NCBI GenBank assembly: GCA_025738555.1
Contig: JAOVFP010000005.1
Coordinates: forward strand, 5,332,001 to 5,396,000
Length of the DNA: 64,000 nt
Source: Cyathus striatus
Taxonomy: Eukaryota; Basidiomycota; Agaricomycetes; Agaricales; Nidulariaceae
Direction of reading: 5' to 3'
Numbering within the stretch: position 1 is the stretch's first letter; each line of letters begins with the position of its first letter. The notes below the pieces were generated by a model that was given only the letters and a program-made list of their open reading frames with translations, was not told the origin of the DNA and made no database searches. This document shows positions 21,623 to 38,475 of this stretch, piece after piece. Made by a program: the position numbers and the translations under genes.

Positions 21623-23401
21623 ATGGCTTCGTTAGAAAAGCCACCGGATCCGACACCTTCACGAAGCACTTCTCAGGATGAACAAAACCGCAGCGAGCAA
21701 ACGAACAATGAACCACGCCCACCAGATAGACATGGATCAGCTACTCCAGGTCTTCCCTCTTCACAGGCAGAAACTACTACAGTAGTATCAACTCCAAAAT
21801 CTCTTCAACCCTCTCAATCTCTCCAACCCTCTCAATCTCTTCAACCCTCTCAATCTCTTCAACCCTCTCAATCTCTTCAACCCTCTCAATCTCTTCAACC
21901 CTCTCAATCTCTCCAACCTCCTGCTGTTCCATCTGGATATCCCCACCAGCTATATGGATATCCTCATCCTCAATCCGCGTACCCTCATGCTCCATATTAT
22001 TCTCCTCCGCCGGGCTATCCTCCACCATATCCTGCGTATTCAGGCTACCCTATGCCACCGGGATATCCCACGCCGCCTCCTGGAAATTTGCCCCCTCCGC
22101 CTAATCCTCTCTTTTCCAATGCTTCTACTCATCAGTCTCATGTACCGGATCAGTCTGGCAATGACGACTTACCGAGTTACGAAGAAATGATAGTGGAAGC
22201 TCTTATGGATTGCGGTGATCCGGAAGGATGTGCACCTAAAGATCTTTTTACTTGGATGGCTTCGCGATATCCTCTTCAATCCAATTTTCGTCCTTCCGCA
22301 AGTCAAGCATTACAAAAGGCATATAAACGCGGCAGGTTTGAAAAAAGTACTGGTGGTAAATATCGTCTTAACGCAAATTGGGAAGGCGGCAATGTAAGTT
22401 ACTATGTCACCTCTTCTATATGAAGATTATTAAATGGTCTGTGTTAGACATCTCGAAGAACGACGAGACGGCCGCAGACGCAGTCTCAGTCGTCTGCTCC
22501 TTCCAACTCGACAACAACATCACCCTTCACACATGCACCTCTTGTTCACCATCATCATCATCAACAGTCTCAACATCCGCAACAGTCTCCGTTCATAGGT
22601 CAGCCATTTGGTTTCCCATTTCAGCATCCACAACCAGTGGGCGGTTTCGGCCCGTATTCTAGTCAATCCGCACCACCTTCAGCAGCAGCTACCACTAATA
22701 ATACAGTAGCAGTACCAGAAAAAGCGGAATCAACAACGTCCGGAGATGCATACGAAGCTGCGCAAAATATTCTCAAGGCTATTAACTTTGGTAGCCTATT
22801 ACAACTACCGACTGAAGATGATGCTCAAAAGGCTGATGACACTGCTGCCGTTGCTGTGCCCTCAGCGAACGAGGATACAGTACATAATCTTTCGACATCT
22901 ATTGATATCGATTCTACTACTGCGAATAGCACATCTCATCTCAGTACGACATCAGATCTTGGTGCTCATATGTCAATACCGAATCAGCCTATTGTTGTTG
23001 AAGTCGGGACGCGGGCAGAGTTACAAGCTCAGTTGGCGTTATTGGCAGCTCAACTTGCGGAGCTTTCGCAGGAAGATGACTCCGCTGCTACAGAGCTTAC
23101 TAACGTTATTCGTATTACTACTTCGACATCCTGGTCAGCACCAGCTGTGCCTGTGATTCCTGCATTAAGCTCGACACGTGCTGATATTTCAGTTCATCCC
23201 TTACCAATTTCAGTACCAGTGTCACATTCTATGCCTTCTTTTACGGCGTCTACGATCTCCTCAGCTTCTACGGCGCAATTAGAAGTACTATCCACCGTGC
23301 CCACTTCACAGGTGGAGGAATCGCCCTCTCCGCGACTTTTTTCCATTCCTCAGGAAGAAGAGGATAGTTCAGACGACGACGACATGGAGGAAGTTATTTA
23401 A
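21623..23401 (+). CDS. H15 (linker-histone fold) domain protein with Pro/Gln/Ser-rich regions
   Basis: Two exons, 21623..22393 and 22448..23401 (574 aa). A winged-helix H15-like domain lies at about residues 190-255, from SYEEMIVEAL through RPSASQALQKAYKRGRFEK to KYRLNANW, the layout of linker histone globular domains. Before it are six exact LQPSQS repeats and a Pro/Tyr/Gly-rich GYP segment. After it are His/Gln-rich and Ser/Thr-rich stretches, a Leu/Ala-rich possible coiled coil near AELQAQLALLAAQLAEL, and an acidic end (DSSDDDDMEEVI). The lack of a Lys-rich tail argues against a true H1, so a chromatin or transcription regulator is more likely. The first in-frame ATG is 21623. Confidence 0.8.
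21803..21910 (+). repeat. 18-bp tandem repeat, six units, encoding LQPSQS
   Basis: Each unit reads cttcaaccctctcaatct, with a CTC variant for the first codon in unit 2. The array is in frame, so copy number changes keep the protein open. It is followed by a partial unit. Confidence 0.9.
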
Positions 23402-23906
23402 GAGCTGGTTTTTATCTGCATTTGTTCTTTTTTCTGTGCCTTTTTAGTGTGTATCAATGGCTTTTCGATTAATTAGGATGGTTGTATTTGCATGTTTATG
23501 ATAATGATGTTATATGTTAATATTGGCATAGTCCCAACTATTCTAATGTCATGATGTAACTGTTCGCCGAAGTAAGTTATGTACATGCATGCTACGTGCT
23601 ACATACTAACAGATCTTCAGCGCACCGATGATTCCGATTGTCTGGGATTGAAGTCTTTCGGCTTCAGGTGGGTTCGAAGTCCGCGAACGTTCCTGGAGTG
23701 ACTTCGATTGGACTTCGACCGACAACACTTAACTTACTTACTGTGACCTCTTCATGCCGCACAGATCATGTTCAAATATAATATTACTTATGTATTATCG
23801 CCGCATCGGGCAAAAAGCTGTACACGTCGCAAATCGACAATGAAAATACTTCATGCTTAATATTCAATTATTCTTCTCTTCCAAAAAGGCGATGATATGA
23901 ACGCCT
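23402..23906. other. Convergent 3' region, H15 gene and xylanase A
   Basis: AT-rich with a short stretch around 23640..23730 of loosely repeated ttcga/agtcc words. No gene is visible. Confidence 0.45.
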
Positions 23907-25976
23907 TTACATAGCAGCAATGACAGCATTGTATGCGGCCTTGGGCTTGTAGTTGGTGTCGAAGAGGAGAGGAGTGCTGCTTGCACGCCATGAGTTCTTA
24001 ATCGAAGGAAGTGAATAGTTGTTTCGCGCAAGTCAAAGAAGTAAACTCACGACGTCGCTGACACCCCAGCTGGTAATGGATATACAGGCAGATGTGGCCA
24101 AACAAGCCTTAACAACAGTGGTGTAGTCGTTGGCGGCAGCACCGGCAATGTCGAGCTCAGTGATGGCAACCTCAGTTCCTGCACCTGCGAGGGCGGTCAA
24201 AGCGGCCTGAGCGCCACCGGCACCACCAGCCTTGATAAAGAACAAGTCAGTATCGGAATATACTGTGTATGTTTTTTCTCACATTAAGGTGCATTTGTGT
24301 GCCGATACCGTCGATCAACTTGCCCCCAGCATTAACACTCTTGACGAGGTTAACCATTCCTTGGACCTTGGCATTGTTGGAATCAAGATTGTAGTCGTTG
24401 ATGTAGAGTCTAAATAATAGTCAGATACACGGAGAAGTAGGTATTCTTAGAAAGACTTGCTTGGCAGTTCCGTCGGTAGCGCGGGCAGCTTGGAAGGCAA
24501 TGGTAACGAAGGACTGCAGTGAAAGTTAGGGAGCTGGGTGTTTATTTACGTCGAGCATACCCACCTGGCCGAGGACGTTAGAGAAAACGCTGGAGCGAAG
24601 AGTTCCATCTTCATTGAATATTTCACTGAAAGTATATGTCAGTAAAGTGAATTTTATTCGTCGTGGAAGCTCTTACTTGCAGACATCCCACTAAGGCATT
24701 ATACAATGGTAAGTATAAGTCAACCACCGATAGAAATCAAAATATCTTACAGCTAGAGAATTGGTCAGAAAACTGTGTTTGGAGTGATAAGTCCGGAGTT
24801 ACTTACAGTAAAGTTTACCCTTGTAGCGACCTGCGACGTTGGAAATGTGGTTTTGAATAACCGAGGTCAATGTAGCCTTGTCACCGATAGCCGATACCCA
24901 GGATGGGAGTTGGGAGTGCCATACTATGCATTTCTCAGTTAAATAACTTGACATAAATAAATGGCTATGAAATTACCAAAAGTGTGACCACGGATCATCT
25001 TCCCGTTCGAAACAGCCCAGTTGACGAGCGCGTCAGATCCAGAGAATGTGAAGACACCACGGGTGTCTCAAAGACGTGTAAGTTTATCATGAAAAATGAC
25101 CTTATTCAAGCAACTCACTTTCTGTTGCATCCCACTATATTGTGTTGAATTAGAAATCATTACTAAATCTAATTATTTGGAAAACTACCTTCATAGAGTT
25201 TTCCTAAATTTAGGACGGTGAGTTAGTCTGGCAAGGTCAGTAGAAGATTGGGAGAGAGCCTACAGGAGTAACTGCACCGAAGTCCGACTTGAGAAGAGCA
25301 ACATTGGCTTCGAACTGTATTAATCTGCCTGTTCCAAGAAATACTAGACGTTACATACCAGCAATGCTGAGGGTATTCTGATCAGCGCATGAACCCTATT
25401 TCTTGACTGTGAGTTATAGATACAGCACTTAGGACGTGGATATTCACCCAGAACTTCTTGCCATGCGAAACAAACTTGCCGTTCAATCCAGTTCCAGTAC
25501 CTCCAGTACCCGTGGGGGGAGCAGAAGTACTCGTGGGAGTAGTAGGAGTACTAATAGGGCTATTAGGAGCACTTGCAGCTCCTGGTTGGCACCTAACGAT
25601 CTTGTCAATACACGCTGACCAAGCCTCTAAACGTTTGCCTACTGGGAGTAGTAGTTGTTCTCGAAAACACAAGTAGATCCAGCGTCGCCTGATGTCAGAT
25701 AAATCAGAACATTGTTTCAATGAAAAGAATAATTGAAACATACAAGCGGTCTGTGTCAGAAGAAAATGCGTCAGTGTCATTAGCCTTTACTTGGATCCAT
25801 GGATTAACTTACGCTTCCTGAGTATCCTATACCTCCACCTAAAGAAATAATATAAGAGTTTAAGCCACTAGAACGCGAGTACGGTATATGGTGCACGCAC
25901 ACTGTCCCCAGACGGCAACTGCAGCAGCTTTGTGTACAGCAATGGAGAGAGCTACGAATGCGAAGAGCTTGGACAT
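23907..25976 (-). CDS. GH10 endo-1,4-beta-xylanase with N-terminal CBM1 (xylanase A)
   Basis: There are 18 exons on the minus strand: 25901..25976, 25813..25838, 25744..25750, 25643..25688, 25448..25592, 25359..25395, 25264..25307, 25189..25203, 25119..25134, 24977..25066, 24807..24923, 24751..24752, 24677..24690, 24565..24625, 24461..24513, 24283..24409, 24051..24230 and 23907..23996 (381 aa). Layout: signal peptide ([19 protein letters not shown]), CBM1 ([12 protein letters not shown] to NNYYSQCQPG), Ser/Thr/Pro linker, GH10 barrel. Catalytic acid/base Glu is in WDVCNE and the nucleophile in ITELDI. A 2-nt exon (24751..24752) is needed for the frame. Intron 24410..24460 has a GC donor. Two introns present in the sister genes are absent. 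Secreted xylan degradation. Confidence 0.95.
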
Positions 25977-26924
25977 TGTAGAAGATGAAGAGTGCGTTCA
26001 GGAGTTGCTTGACTCTGGCGAATGAGTACACGACTGTTCTCCTTTTATCTCATTGTAAATTCCACCAAAACGCTGAGCAGTATAGGATTTTCCGAGTAGA
26101 TATTCCGAAATTGTGCAAATACGATGGTCATGCGCCAATATTTTGAAGGAATACAAATTGCCATCAGAGCCGATAGTATAGAGAAATCAATAAGCGGTTT
26201 AACTTCGCGCAATTTCGAAGGGAGTTCACCCTAGTTCAGTTATCGCCATCATCACTCTAAAAATAAATATACACCGTGGCACGGCGTATGCAATAAAGAT
26301 ATGATGCAGATGAGGTGCCAGCACGTCAAATTCCTACCGACAAAACCAAAATCATAGTCATTGGTGTACTCTCGAAGAATTAAATGCCGCGGATCGACGT
26401 TTCGATGTCCAACCCATAAGTGCATGAATAAAACAATAAAAACGAACATAAGTAATTCGCGAAGGTTTTAAGTTGGTTTTACGGCAAGCAAAGGTTCGCA
26501 ATGTTTCGTTTACTTCCAAAAGCTAACGGCTTCCAAAATCAACATAGGTAAAGATTACATAATAGTTATCAGGTTGCTAGAAAGAACACCGGTTCCAAAA
26601 GGAGACTTAGGAAGACTGGAAGACTTGGGGCAACTCTAGACAACTCTGACAACTTCGACTTGAAGGGACTCTGGGAGACTTGGGCCTTGGCTGCCAGCGC
26701 AAAATTTTTGACGCTGTTCTTCAACTAAATTTGTTTGTTAGGACAAAATTCTAATATTTACTGCATGGCCACCATTAATACCGCCTACTACGGTGTTCGC
26801 GATTAAGTTAGCCACTAACGCGGTTTAAATGAAATCGAATCGATTATAATTTCAAAGACATAAAGCGATGATAGAGAACATGAAACATGGGGGCCATAAG
26901 GTAACTTTGTTAACTAGTATTTGT
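25977..26924. other. Intergenic region, xylanase A promoter / xylanase B 3' side
   Basis: AT-rich with no coding frame I can support. Around 26610..26700 there are loosely repeated gactt/ggg words. It should contain the xylanase A promoter next to 25976. Confidence 0.45.
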
Positions 26925-29144
<2,220 letters not shown>

Positions 29145-30685
29145 AGTAGAACAGGATCAAGTGGTTAACGATTTGAGCTTCAGAGGATGGATGTAACAGA
29201 ACTTTTTTCTTCTATTTTATACGCCTGTGATATATCAGTCACTCGGAGTCCCCGGAACACAAAGAAAAATATTATATGGCTTCATAGATTCAATGAGCCA
29301 TTCGGATTTCCGATGTTCCAACTGGAGATACTAGAGGAGAACGCGAAGCTACGAGCTAGTATGGCGATTCTATGCCAGTATTCCGTTGAGAATAGCGTAG
29401 TAAGTAGTCAAGGAAAAGACTCGGGTTTAAGTCAGTGCGACATAGAGCAAATACATTCAGCAAGTTTTCATGAAGGCGGCCCGATTCAACTAGTAGAGGT
29501 CCTCAACACCAGGTGGTCAGACAACGGTCACTTGTCGTAGGTGAAATGTATTAGATTTTCGGCCAAGACATTGCCAAGACTTGAAGCTGCATATCGAGTA
29601 GGCATTGGCAACGAGCCTCGAGAGTCGAGGGATAAGGTAATAACTGATGTCGGATGAAATCCTTCGTATTGAAATTGCGCTTGAATATGGAATGCTTGCA
29701 TTGCATTACCAGACATGGAATTTAACTTTGTTAAACTGAAATGCCCTGTGTTTAATCACAGGTACCACAAAAAATAAAAAGCTTACATAGCACCTCTCTG
29801 AATAATCTGGCCACTGTTTAGAAAGATATAGGATGTAATACGAGTACTCTTGTTTATTTCGTCGAAGTAGCTTCATGACCTCGTTAGACACGACCGGACT
29901 GCAGGACGAAGCATCCATATGGAGTTACCGAGACTTACGATTTTCGGCCTAAAATGAATAAAAATAACAGTACCAGGTTTGGAAGTTCAGTCACCCAGCC
30001 TCGAGTGTGAAGTGAACTGTTCCGGCGCGACGTCGAATCGCCGCGAATGTCACTCTCCTTTGATCGACGCCGGTTGCATTAAGAAGTCGAATACATCCTT
30101 GACGTACCTGATCCGAGAAATCATCTAGTACATGTTGGACTCACCAAGGCACCAAACGACTCCTTGACCAACGTTCAGTAAAATTTGATCATGTATACCG
30201 GCACCAAGAATGAAATGTTTAACTGCCAAACATATTCATATGGTTCGAAGTAAAACTGGTTGATCCAGCGGTTGTTTGAGGCAGAATATTAGATTGATGT
30301 GGATGGTTTGTAAAAGAAACGTTCAAGGTTCGTTTGGCTTGCGACGAAAAGACCGGACCGCCTGACGGACCGGCAATGACTCGCTTTTCCGAGCGGTTAA
30401 AATATACCACACCTGACATTTTGTATCTTCCGTGATAATAGCGAAAGCGGAGAAATATTACAAGTAACGTTATAAAATGGGAAAGTATTATGCCACTTGG
30501 AAGAAAGTTATCATCGGGCCCGTCATGCATGGACTTGGCATACGTAGACTAAGTCATTTTCAAAGGGGATACCAACAACGCTAAGATGATTATTTTCTCT
30601 CCGGAGTCTAGACAGGGTATACGAACATGGCACTAGAGAAAACTGCAAATTGATATTCGATGAAAACATCTCATCATCAAAATAC
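29145..30685. other. 1.5-kb intergenic region between xylanases B and C
   Basis: This is the xylanase B promoter plus the xylanase C 3' side. A 117-aa plus-strand open frame at 29187..29540 shows no recognisable family and is not called. I see no transposon ends. Confidence 0.4.
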
Positions 30686-32896
<2,211 letters not shown>

Positions 32897-34114
32897 GATG
32901 ATTAAGTTGGATGTTATCACGTTATTTTGCCAACGCGACCTTCACTGTCCTTTATAAGAGTCTCAGAAATCGTCTGGATCTGGAGTGCTCGGTGCTTTCC
33001 TGTTTGGGGCCTGAGGATTATTTCCGTGAGCGGTATCGGAACTGTATAGTTTCGAGGGACAGACCATAGACCTCTGTATACACGAATAAATTGTACGAAC
33101 AAACGGCTTGAGATCCATTAGCGAAGAAGTTGGTGGAATGGGTCTTGCATGTGCCTTATGCACATAAGCGAAAATCGTGACAATTGCGTTCCTTAGCGCG
33201 CAACATATGTTCAACAGCCAAGTTTTTCCCAAAGACGATGTTAATAATTACCAAAAAAGGATCGCGCATGTCAGAGCTCGCTCCATCCAGACGCTCACCA
33301 AATGCCTGATGCGACCTGTGATTCTGAATCGTTGATGTCCTTTGCGGTCGCCAGCGCGTGCCGAGTACCATGGTATCCTATCGCCATCGTTATGCAGGCG
33401 CCAAAATTGATCCATGATATCGTATGTTGTTCCGACTCATGACCGAAACCTGAGGGTAAATGGTATTTCACGAAACCGACATGATTCCGCTAAGGCTGAG
33501 ATATGCGGATGAAGCGACCCCATGGTCAAGAATCGTACCATCGATTCTCCTTTGGTTGTGTGGCACTGCAAGAAGTATCTCGACGGTTATGTACTGTATT
33601 CAATACTGACGAGATTCTGAAAGCCAAAGATACCTGAGACAGCAAGAGCCGTGTAATGCTTGCTCCGCGCCAACGGATCCGACATCTTGCCTCACGACAC
33701 TAGGGATCTGTAGAAAGTTCAAGAGATCGAGAAATTCATGTGCTCTCAAGTACCAGTACAACAATCGGAATTTTTACTCACCACAGAAACAGTTGCATCC
33801 CCGCGTAGTGGTACTAGCAATACTAGGTCTATAAGGTTAACTGAGTTTTAACAGCCCGAGAAATAAAAGAGAAAGAACGAGGCAGATCAGTCCACACATT
33901 TGGTGTCATAATGCAACACCCTTCGTTGTATCGTTCCAGAATATGTGGGTCGTTGTGCAGTACTTTTGCATGAGCTAAGTATATAATAGTTGATATGTCT
34001 CAAACGAGGTGGCGGCTGGTGACGGTTCATATATTATATCACGTGATGTGACTACCGCGTCCAATTATGACAACTTGACTTAACAACGCGACTTGGCGCC
34101 GCTCCATCTCATGC
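32897..34114. other. 1.2-kb divergent region, xylanase C / RAD18
   Basis: This should contain the xylanase C promoter and the RAD18 promoter (CACGTG box at 34040). Minus-strand open frames at 32963..33232 and 33156..33371 have no family match and look like chance or decayed sequence. Confidence 0.4.
34038..34047. promoter_or_regulatory. ATCACGTGAT palindrome upstream of RAD18
   Basis: This is a perfect 10-bp palindrome with a CACGTG core about 70 bp upstream of the RAD18 start codon, a candidate bHLH site. Confidence 0.5.
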
Positions 34115-35712
34115 ATGGCAGCCACTTTCACGCACCCACTGCTCTCTGATGTTGTTCCAGACCCCACGGACTTCCCTCCGCCTTTAATAGCCCCTGGTCT
34201 GCGGGACCTTGACTCCGCCCTGCGCTGTACCATTTGCGGCGAGCTCTACGATGCACCGGTTACCCTCCCGTGCGGCCACTGCTTCTGCTCATTCGTACGT
34301 CGCTGCATTGATATATTTTCCGTCTCTTGCTAATACCAGAACACAGTGTATACGTACCGCGATGGGCGAAAAACAGGAATGTCCAAGCTGTCGCAAATCA
34401 GCGAACGAAGGTCACTTGCGCCAGAATCCTGTAATGGAGGAAGCCGTGGTATCTTGGAAATCAGCCCGGTACGTGGTTGCTGTATCCGTGCAGACATGTA
34501 TACATTTATATGATAATCAGGCCATACGTTCTGCGACTGTGTAAAGTGGAAGAACAGAGGGCAAGTTCTATCAGTCCAGACGGCCTTAGTACGCCGAAGG
34601 CAAAGAAGAGGAAGTTAGACCACAGCAAAGCTCGCTCGTCGAGTTCCGAAATTCAAATTGTTCCTCAAAGCTCAATAATAACAAGTACTTCGAAGTCCCC
34701 TTCAAAATCTTCGCAAAATAAACCTAGCTCTTCCAAAGCTTCAGTAGCTATTCCACAGTTTGATACCAGTGAAACCGGAGGTGCTGAAATTACTGAAAAC
34801 AATTGTGGGTTTCATGACAAGTTCACTCGAATTGACGCCCCATTAATCTACCCAATTCAGCTGCAGACCGTATCGTTAATTGTCCGATATGTAACAAGGA
34901 AGTCGTCTATAAGCGTGTCAATGCACACATCGACAGCGGTTGCAAAAATTACACACAAACTACCATGACTGCAAAGACACAATCTAAGCAGCAGTGGAGC
35001 AAGCTTTTAGGAGGTCCACGGAGTCAAAAGGATAAAGGGAAGCAAAAGTAGGTACGCCCTTGGTGAGGACATCCTACGTGGTTACTGACTCGGTGACAGA
35101 GACACTGGTGATTCAGATGATGATGATTATCCCCTTCCGAAGGCTTCTTACGGGGCATTGAAGGACAGGGCTCTAAAAGAACTACTGGCAGAGCAAAGTC
35201 TCCCTGTTAACGGCGACAGAAACCAGTGGATCGAACGACATCGGAAGTGCGTTGTAACCAACCCATTACCTGAAACATGGACTGTGAATTGACTATATTA
35301 TAGATGGGTTATGATATACAATGCCAACTTAGATCGTTCAGAAGCAAACCGGAAAACGAAAGCGGAGCTTCGAAAAGAATTAAAGAAATGGGAAGACGAT
35401 ACGAGGAAAAAGAAAAGTACTGTTGATGACGTTGCGATGTACCAGGTATACTTCTCGCATTTATCCGCATCTCTATCGCACAGTCTCAAGGCGAGAACAT
35501 AGAAAAAACAAAAGTCGGAGTTTGATAGACTCGTTGAACTTGCAAAGAAAAATCGAGCCAAGCCATCCAGTATGCCATCCAGTTCACCTATTGTTCTGAT
35601 AGCTAGTGGGGTTGAAAGTGCACCCGGTGAATCCAAGTTATCTACACCCAGCCCACTGGTTATTCCCCACACAATAGATGCCAACTCTAGTATTAATATC
35701 GAAAATAGCTAA
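34115..35712 (+). CDS. RAD18: Postreplication repair E3 ubiquitin ligase RAD18
   Basis: Exons are 34115..34294, 34347..34468, 34521..34804, 34861..35047, 35100..35246, 35304..35445 and 35503..35712 (423 aa). RAD18 with RAD6 mono-ubiquitinates PCNA at stalled forks. The domain order is the family's. A RING finger (CTICGELYDAPVTLPCGHCF, then PSCR) lies near residues 33-75, a UBZ4 zinc finger (VNCPICNKEV with HIDSGC) in the middle, and a SAP-type DNA-binding segment (LKELLAEQSLPVNGDRNQWI) follows. The C-terminal third is basic and coiled-coil-like, consistent with RAD6 binding. A low-complexity Ser/Lys linker joins RING and UBZ4. Confidence 0.94.
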
Positions 35713-37689
35713 TACCCCCCCTGCATTGAAGGTATTTATACAGGTACAACGGTATGTGATGATAACCCACTTTGGGTGCGTTGGTGTTTGTATCTTACAT
35801 ATTAAATATATATCTTTTATTCCTTAATATACCTGCATAAAAATTTTACTTGCATCCGTCAATTACGCTTCTTATGTTGTGTATTACACGAGATGATACT
35901 AATGAGGAAAAGATTCCTACCCTACACGATATAAAGAGTTCTGGAGACATCAGGCTCTGTAGCTTTCTCGAGCTCAACTTATTTCAGAGTATACATGCAT
36001 GCGATGATTTGCCGTCAACTTATACACGTAAATATCCCTAACCTTTGGAACTTGAAGGAAGCGCAGTATCCTTTTCTTCAGGTAAAAATCGCTTGAGGTT
36101 ATTAGGTGCTTACTGGCTCGTACTACTATGGATGATGGGTTCATTTTTCGTATCATGCTCCTAGCTTTCCAATGCGAAGAAGCCATCGCGAAGGGGTGCC
36201 TGATGACCACTTGGTGATGCTCTCTAATCATGGCTAGTATCGTTGATATTATCAACAGGAGAAACCCTCTTCAAGGCTCTTGCAGAAGTACGAAAAGTAC
36301 AACTAAGGAAAGTCCCGGCATCAGCTAAGATGGTACTACTAGGTGAAACGCCTAATGCCAAAATACTTATGTGGTTAAGTAAACCCCTGTTACAAGTCAT
36401 TCCACGAAGTCGCCTGTTCACCAAGTTGAGTTTACAGACCTCTCCCATGCATTTCAAGGCCAGTCTCCGGCAGAAAACCAGGGAACAAAGTCATACTACT
36501 GAAAGCGCAGTCTCTTTGTCTTTACAGTGTCATTTACCTCGGATTACCCTTCATGCATTTGCTAAACATATTTAGATCCTTAGACCGTAGGTATGGCTTT
36601 GTCTCTCCCTTTTTGTCCATATGCTTGTGTGCCTCCTATTTCGGTGACATATGTTTGATAGATTTGGATGGTCCGAGCTCCTGATGTCGACTGTGATCGT
36701 GTGTGAATTATCCGAGATGCCCTCCCATCAGGACGCCATTCGTGTCCTCAGTACAAGGACTAATGGCAGTTCATTATAGCCGGTATGTAAGAACTTGCCA
36801 GATTGACTCGCTCAACGATGACGACATGGAAAGAGAAGGTATTCATATCCACGGACAGCATAATAGAGGCATTCGAATCGCGAATGAATTCGTCCGTCAC
36901 CTGGCGCGCGGCAGAATTGGCCAGGAAACCCTTTTGTATGTCTCCTATATTGTGGACGGCAGCAAGGTAAAGCAGATATGGTATGGAAGGCAGTAGAAGG
37001 CATAAGACAACGTAAAGAACAAGGTCACTCGACGGATCTGTTTTGATAACAAGAGCCCATCTCACGGTGGGCGAGCGTTGAAACGACAAGGATGAATTGA
37101 AAGCAGATATGATTGAAGATAATCGGCGAATGTATCAGTGTATTGTTTTGTGCATTGTCGGCCAGATAAGACGACAGACCGTGGATGAGACATGGAAGCG
37201 GCGTGTCATAAATGCATTGTGCCGAAGAAGGTACTGAGATGTATTTTATTGTTTGCGAGGGAGAATGGAGGACATACGGCATGGGAGCCGGCTGGAATGG
37301 AATGGTGAAGGATAGTAGTGATGGAATTGATTAGAAGTAGGTGGGAGTTGGGGAGAGATGGAGATGGGACTGGATAGGAGAACAAGCCTTTGCCTCAGCG
37401 CTTCAGCAAGGGATGCGTTCGGGAGTCCAGCATAAAGCCGCATTGCGATCGCGTGCCCCGGAAGTACAAGAAGGCGATCACTCTATATTAGGCGAACCTT
37501 GTCTCCACCACGTGGCACGGCTGCACGCTCTTATCCTCTTTTTGGAACACAATGTTTTATAAACACCGCCCTTTCTTCTATCGCAACCGCTTCACTTTCG
37601 CCCATTCCTTGCTCTCGCAGCACCCGCCTCTTTCTTCTTTGCTTCAGTACCTTTCATTTTCTTTCTCTAATTCTCACTTTTCATCCATA
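35713..37689. other. 2.0-kb region without a supported gene
   Basis: This is the longest gene-free stretch. Open frames of 97-110 aa occur at 36243..36575 (plus), 36703..36996 (plus) and 36760..37089 (minus, with a hydrophobic segment), but none joins into a recognisable protein across plausible introns. The last few hundred bases are the pyrimidine-rich leader of the 37690 gene and include CCACGTGG at 37508..37515. A decayed gene or a lineage-specific gene cannot be excluded. Confidence 0.35.
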
Positions 37690-38475
37690 ATGTCTTCTGA
37701 CCATTCTCTCGTGCGTAGCCACTCACTCGTCCCTTCCCTCCACGGCTAATTGCGCCTTCATTATCTATCATAGTATTCAATAGAGAAAACGCTGTCCCCC
37801 TTGGTAAGCGCCTTTCTCGCTCTCTTCCCTGAGCAGCCGTATTTACTCTTTTCGTTTCAGCTTGATCAGCCTCCAACGCATGGCACTCATAAAGTTAAAT
37901 ACCACGGGGATGCATCATGGGACTTCCACTTGGATGTCGAATACAAGCCTGTCGACTTGTCCTTGATACTTCCCCATTACCGAGCACGGAATCAGCCGGT
38001 ACAGCACCGCATGCGCATGTTTGTTGGCAGTGACTCTTCACTGGTAAAGCTTAAAGTTGTGCGTGACCTTTCTTACAACACTTATCACATAGCACTCACC
38101 CAATTCGCGCTCTAGTGCCGAAATTTTTCACAATCAAAATTTTATCTTGAAGTGCAAGCAGATACTTCAGATGTGACTGTCTGGTTACCTTCAGATTTCA
38201 AAGGCCAGATACATCACACTGGCAAAGCTACATTCTCTGCTGGGTTTATCAATCGTATAATGCGAAATGTTCGTATCAACGAACAAAGTTTCGCGGAAAT
38301 CTACAACGAAGATGATGTTGTTGTTTATACTGAAGGTCATATTACGTTTCGGATGTGGGACATCCAGACGTGTGCACCAGAAAAATCTCACAAAGAATCG
38401 CTTAAACGCATGTTTGGGTGCGGTCGAAAAACTCCCGAGACTGCTATTGACTGGGACTTTCTTCTCAAGGACTGA
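37690..38475 (+). CDS. DUF7330-like basidiomycete protein
   Basis: Exons are 37690..37710, 37774..37803, 37861..38058 and 38116..38475 (202 aa). The C-terminal part, with VTVWLPSDFKGQI, GKATFSAGFINRIMRNVR, VVVYTEGHITFRMWD and the end ETAIDWDFLL, matches my recollection of the DUF7330 family, which is common and multicopy in Agaricomycetes. The function is unknown. No signal peptide or membrane helix is visible. The first two exons are only 21 and 30 nt; their frame and splice signals are consistent, but the N terminus is the least secure part. Confidence 0.8.

Noticed and set aside
29187..29540. 117-aa plus-strand frame between xylanases B and C
   Set aside because: It overlaps the xylanase B promoter and shows no family match or intron pattern like its neighbours.
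36760..37089. 109-aa minus-strand frame with a hydrophobic segment, considered as a small Pmp3-type proteolipid
   Set aside because: The segment does not continue into the conserved second helix of that family in any frame or across plausible introns.
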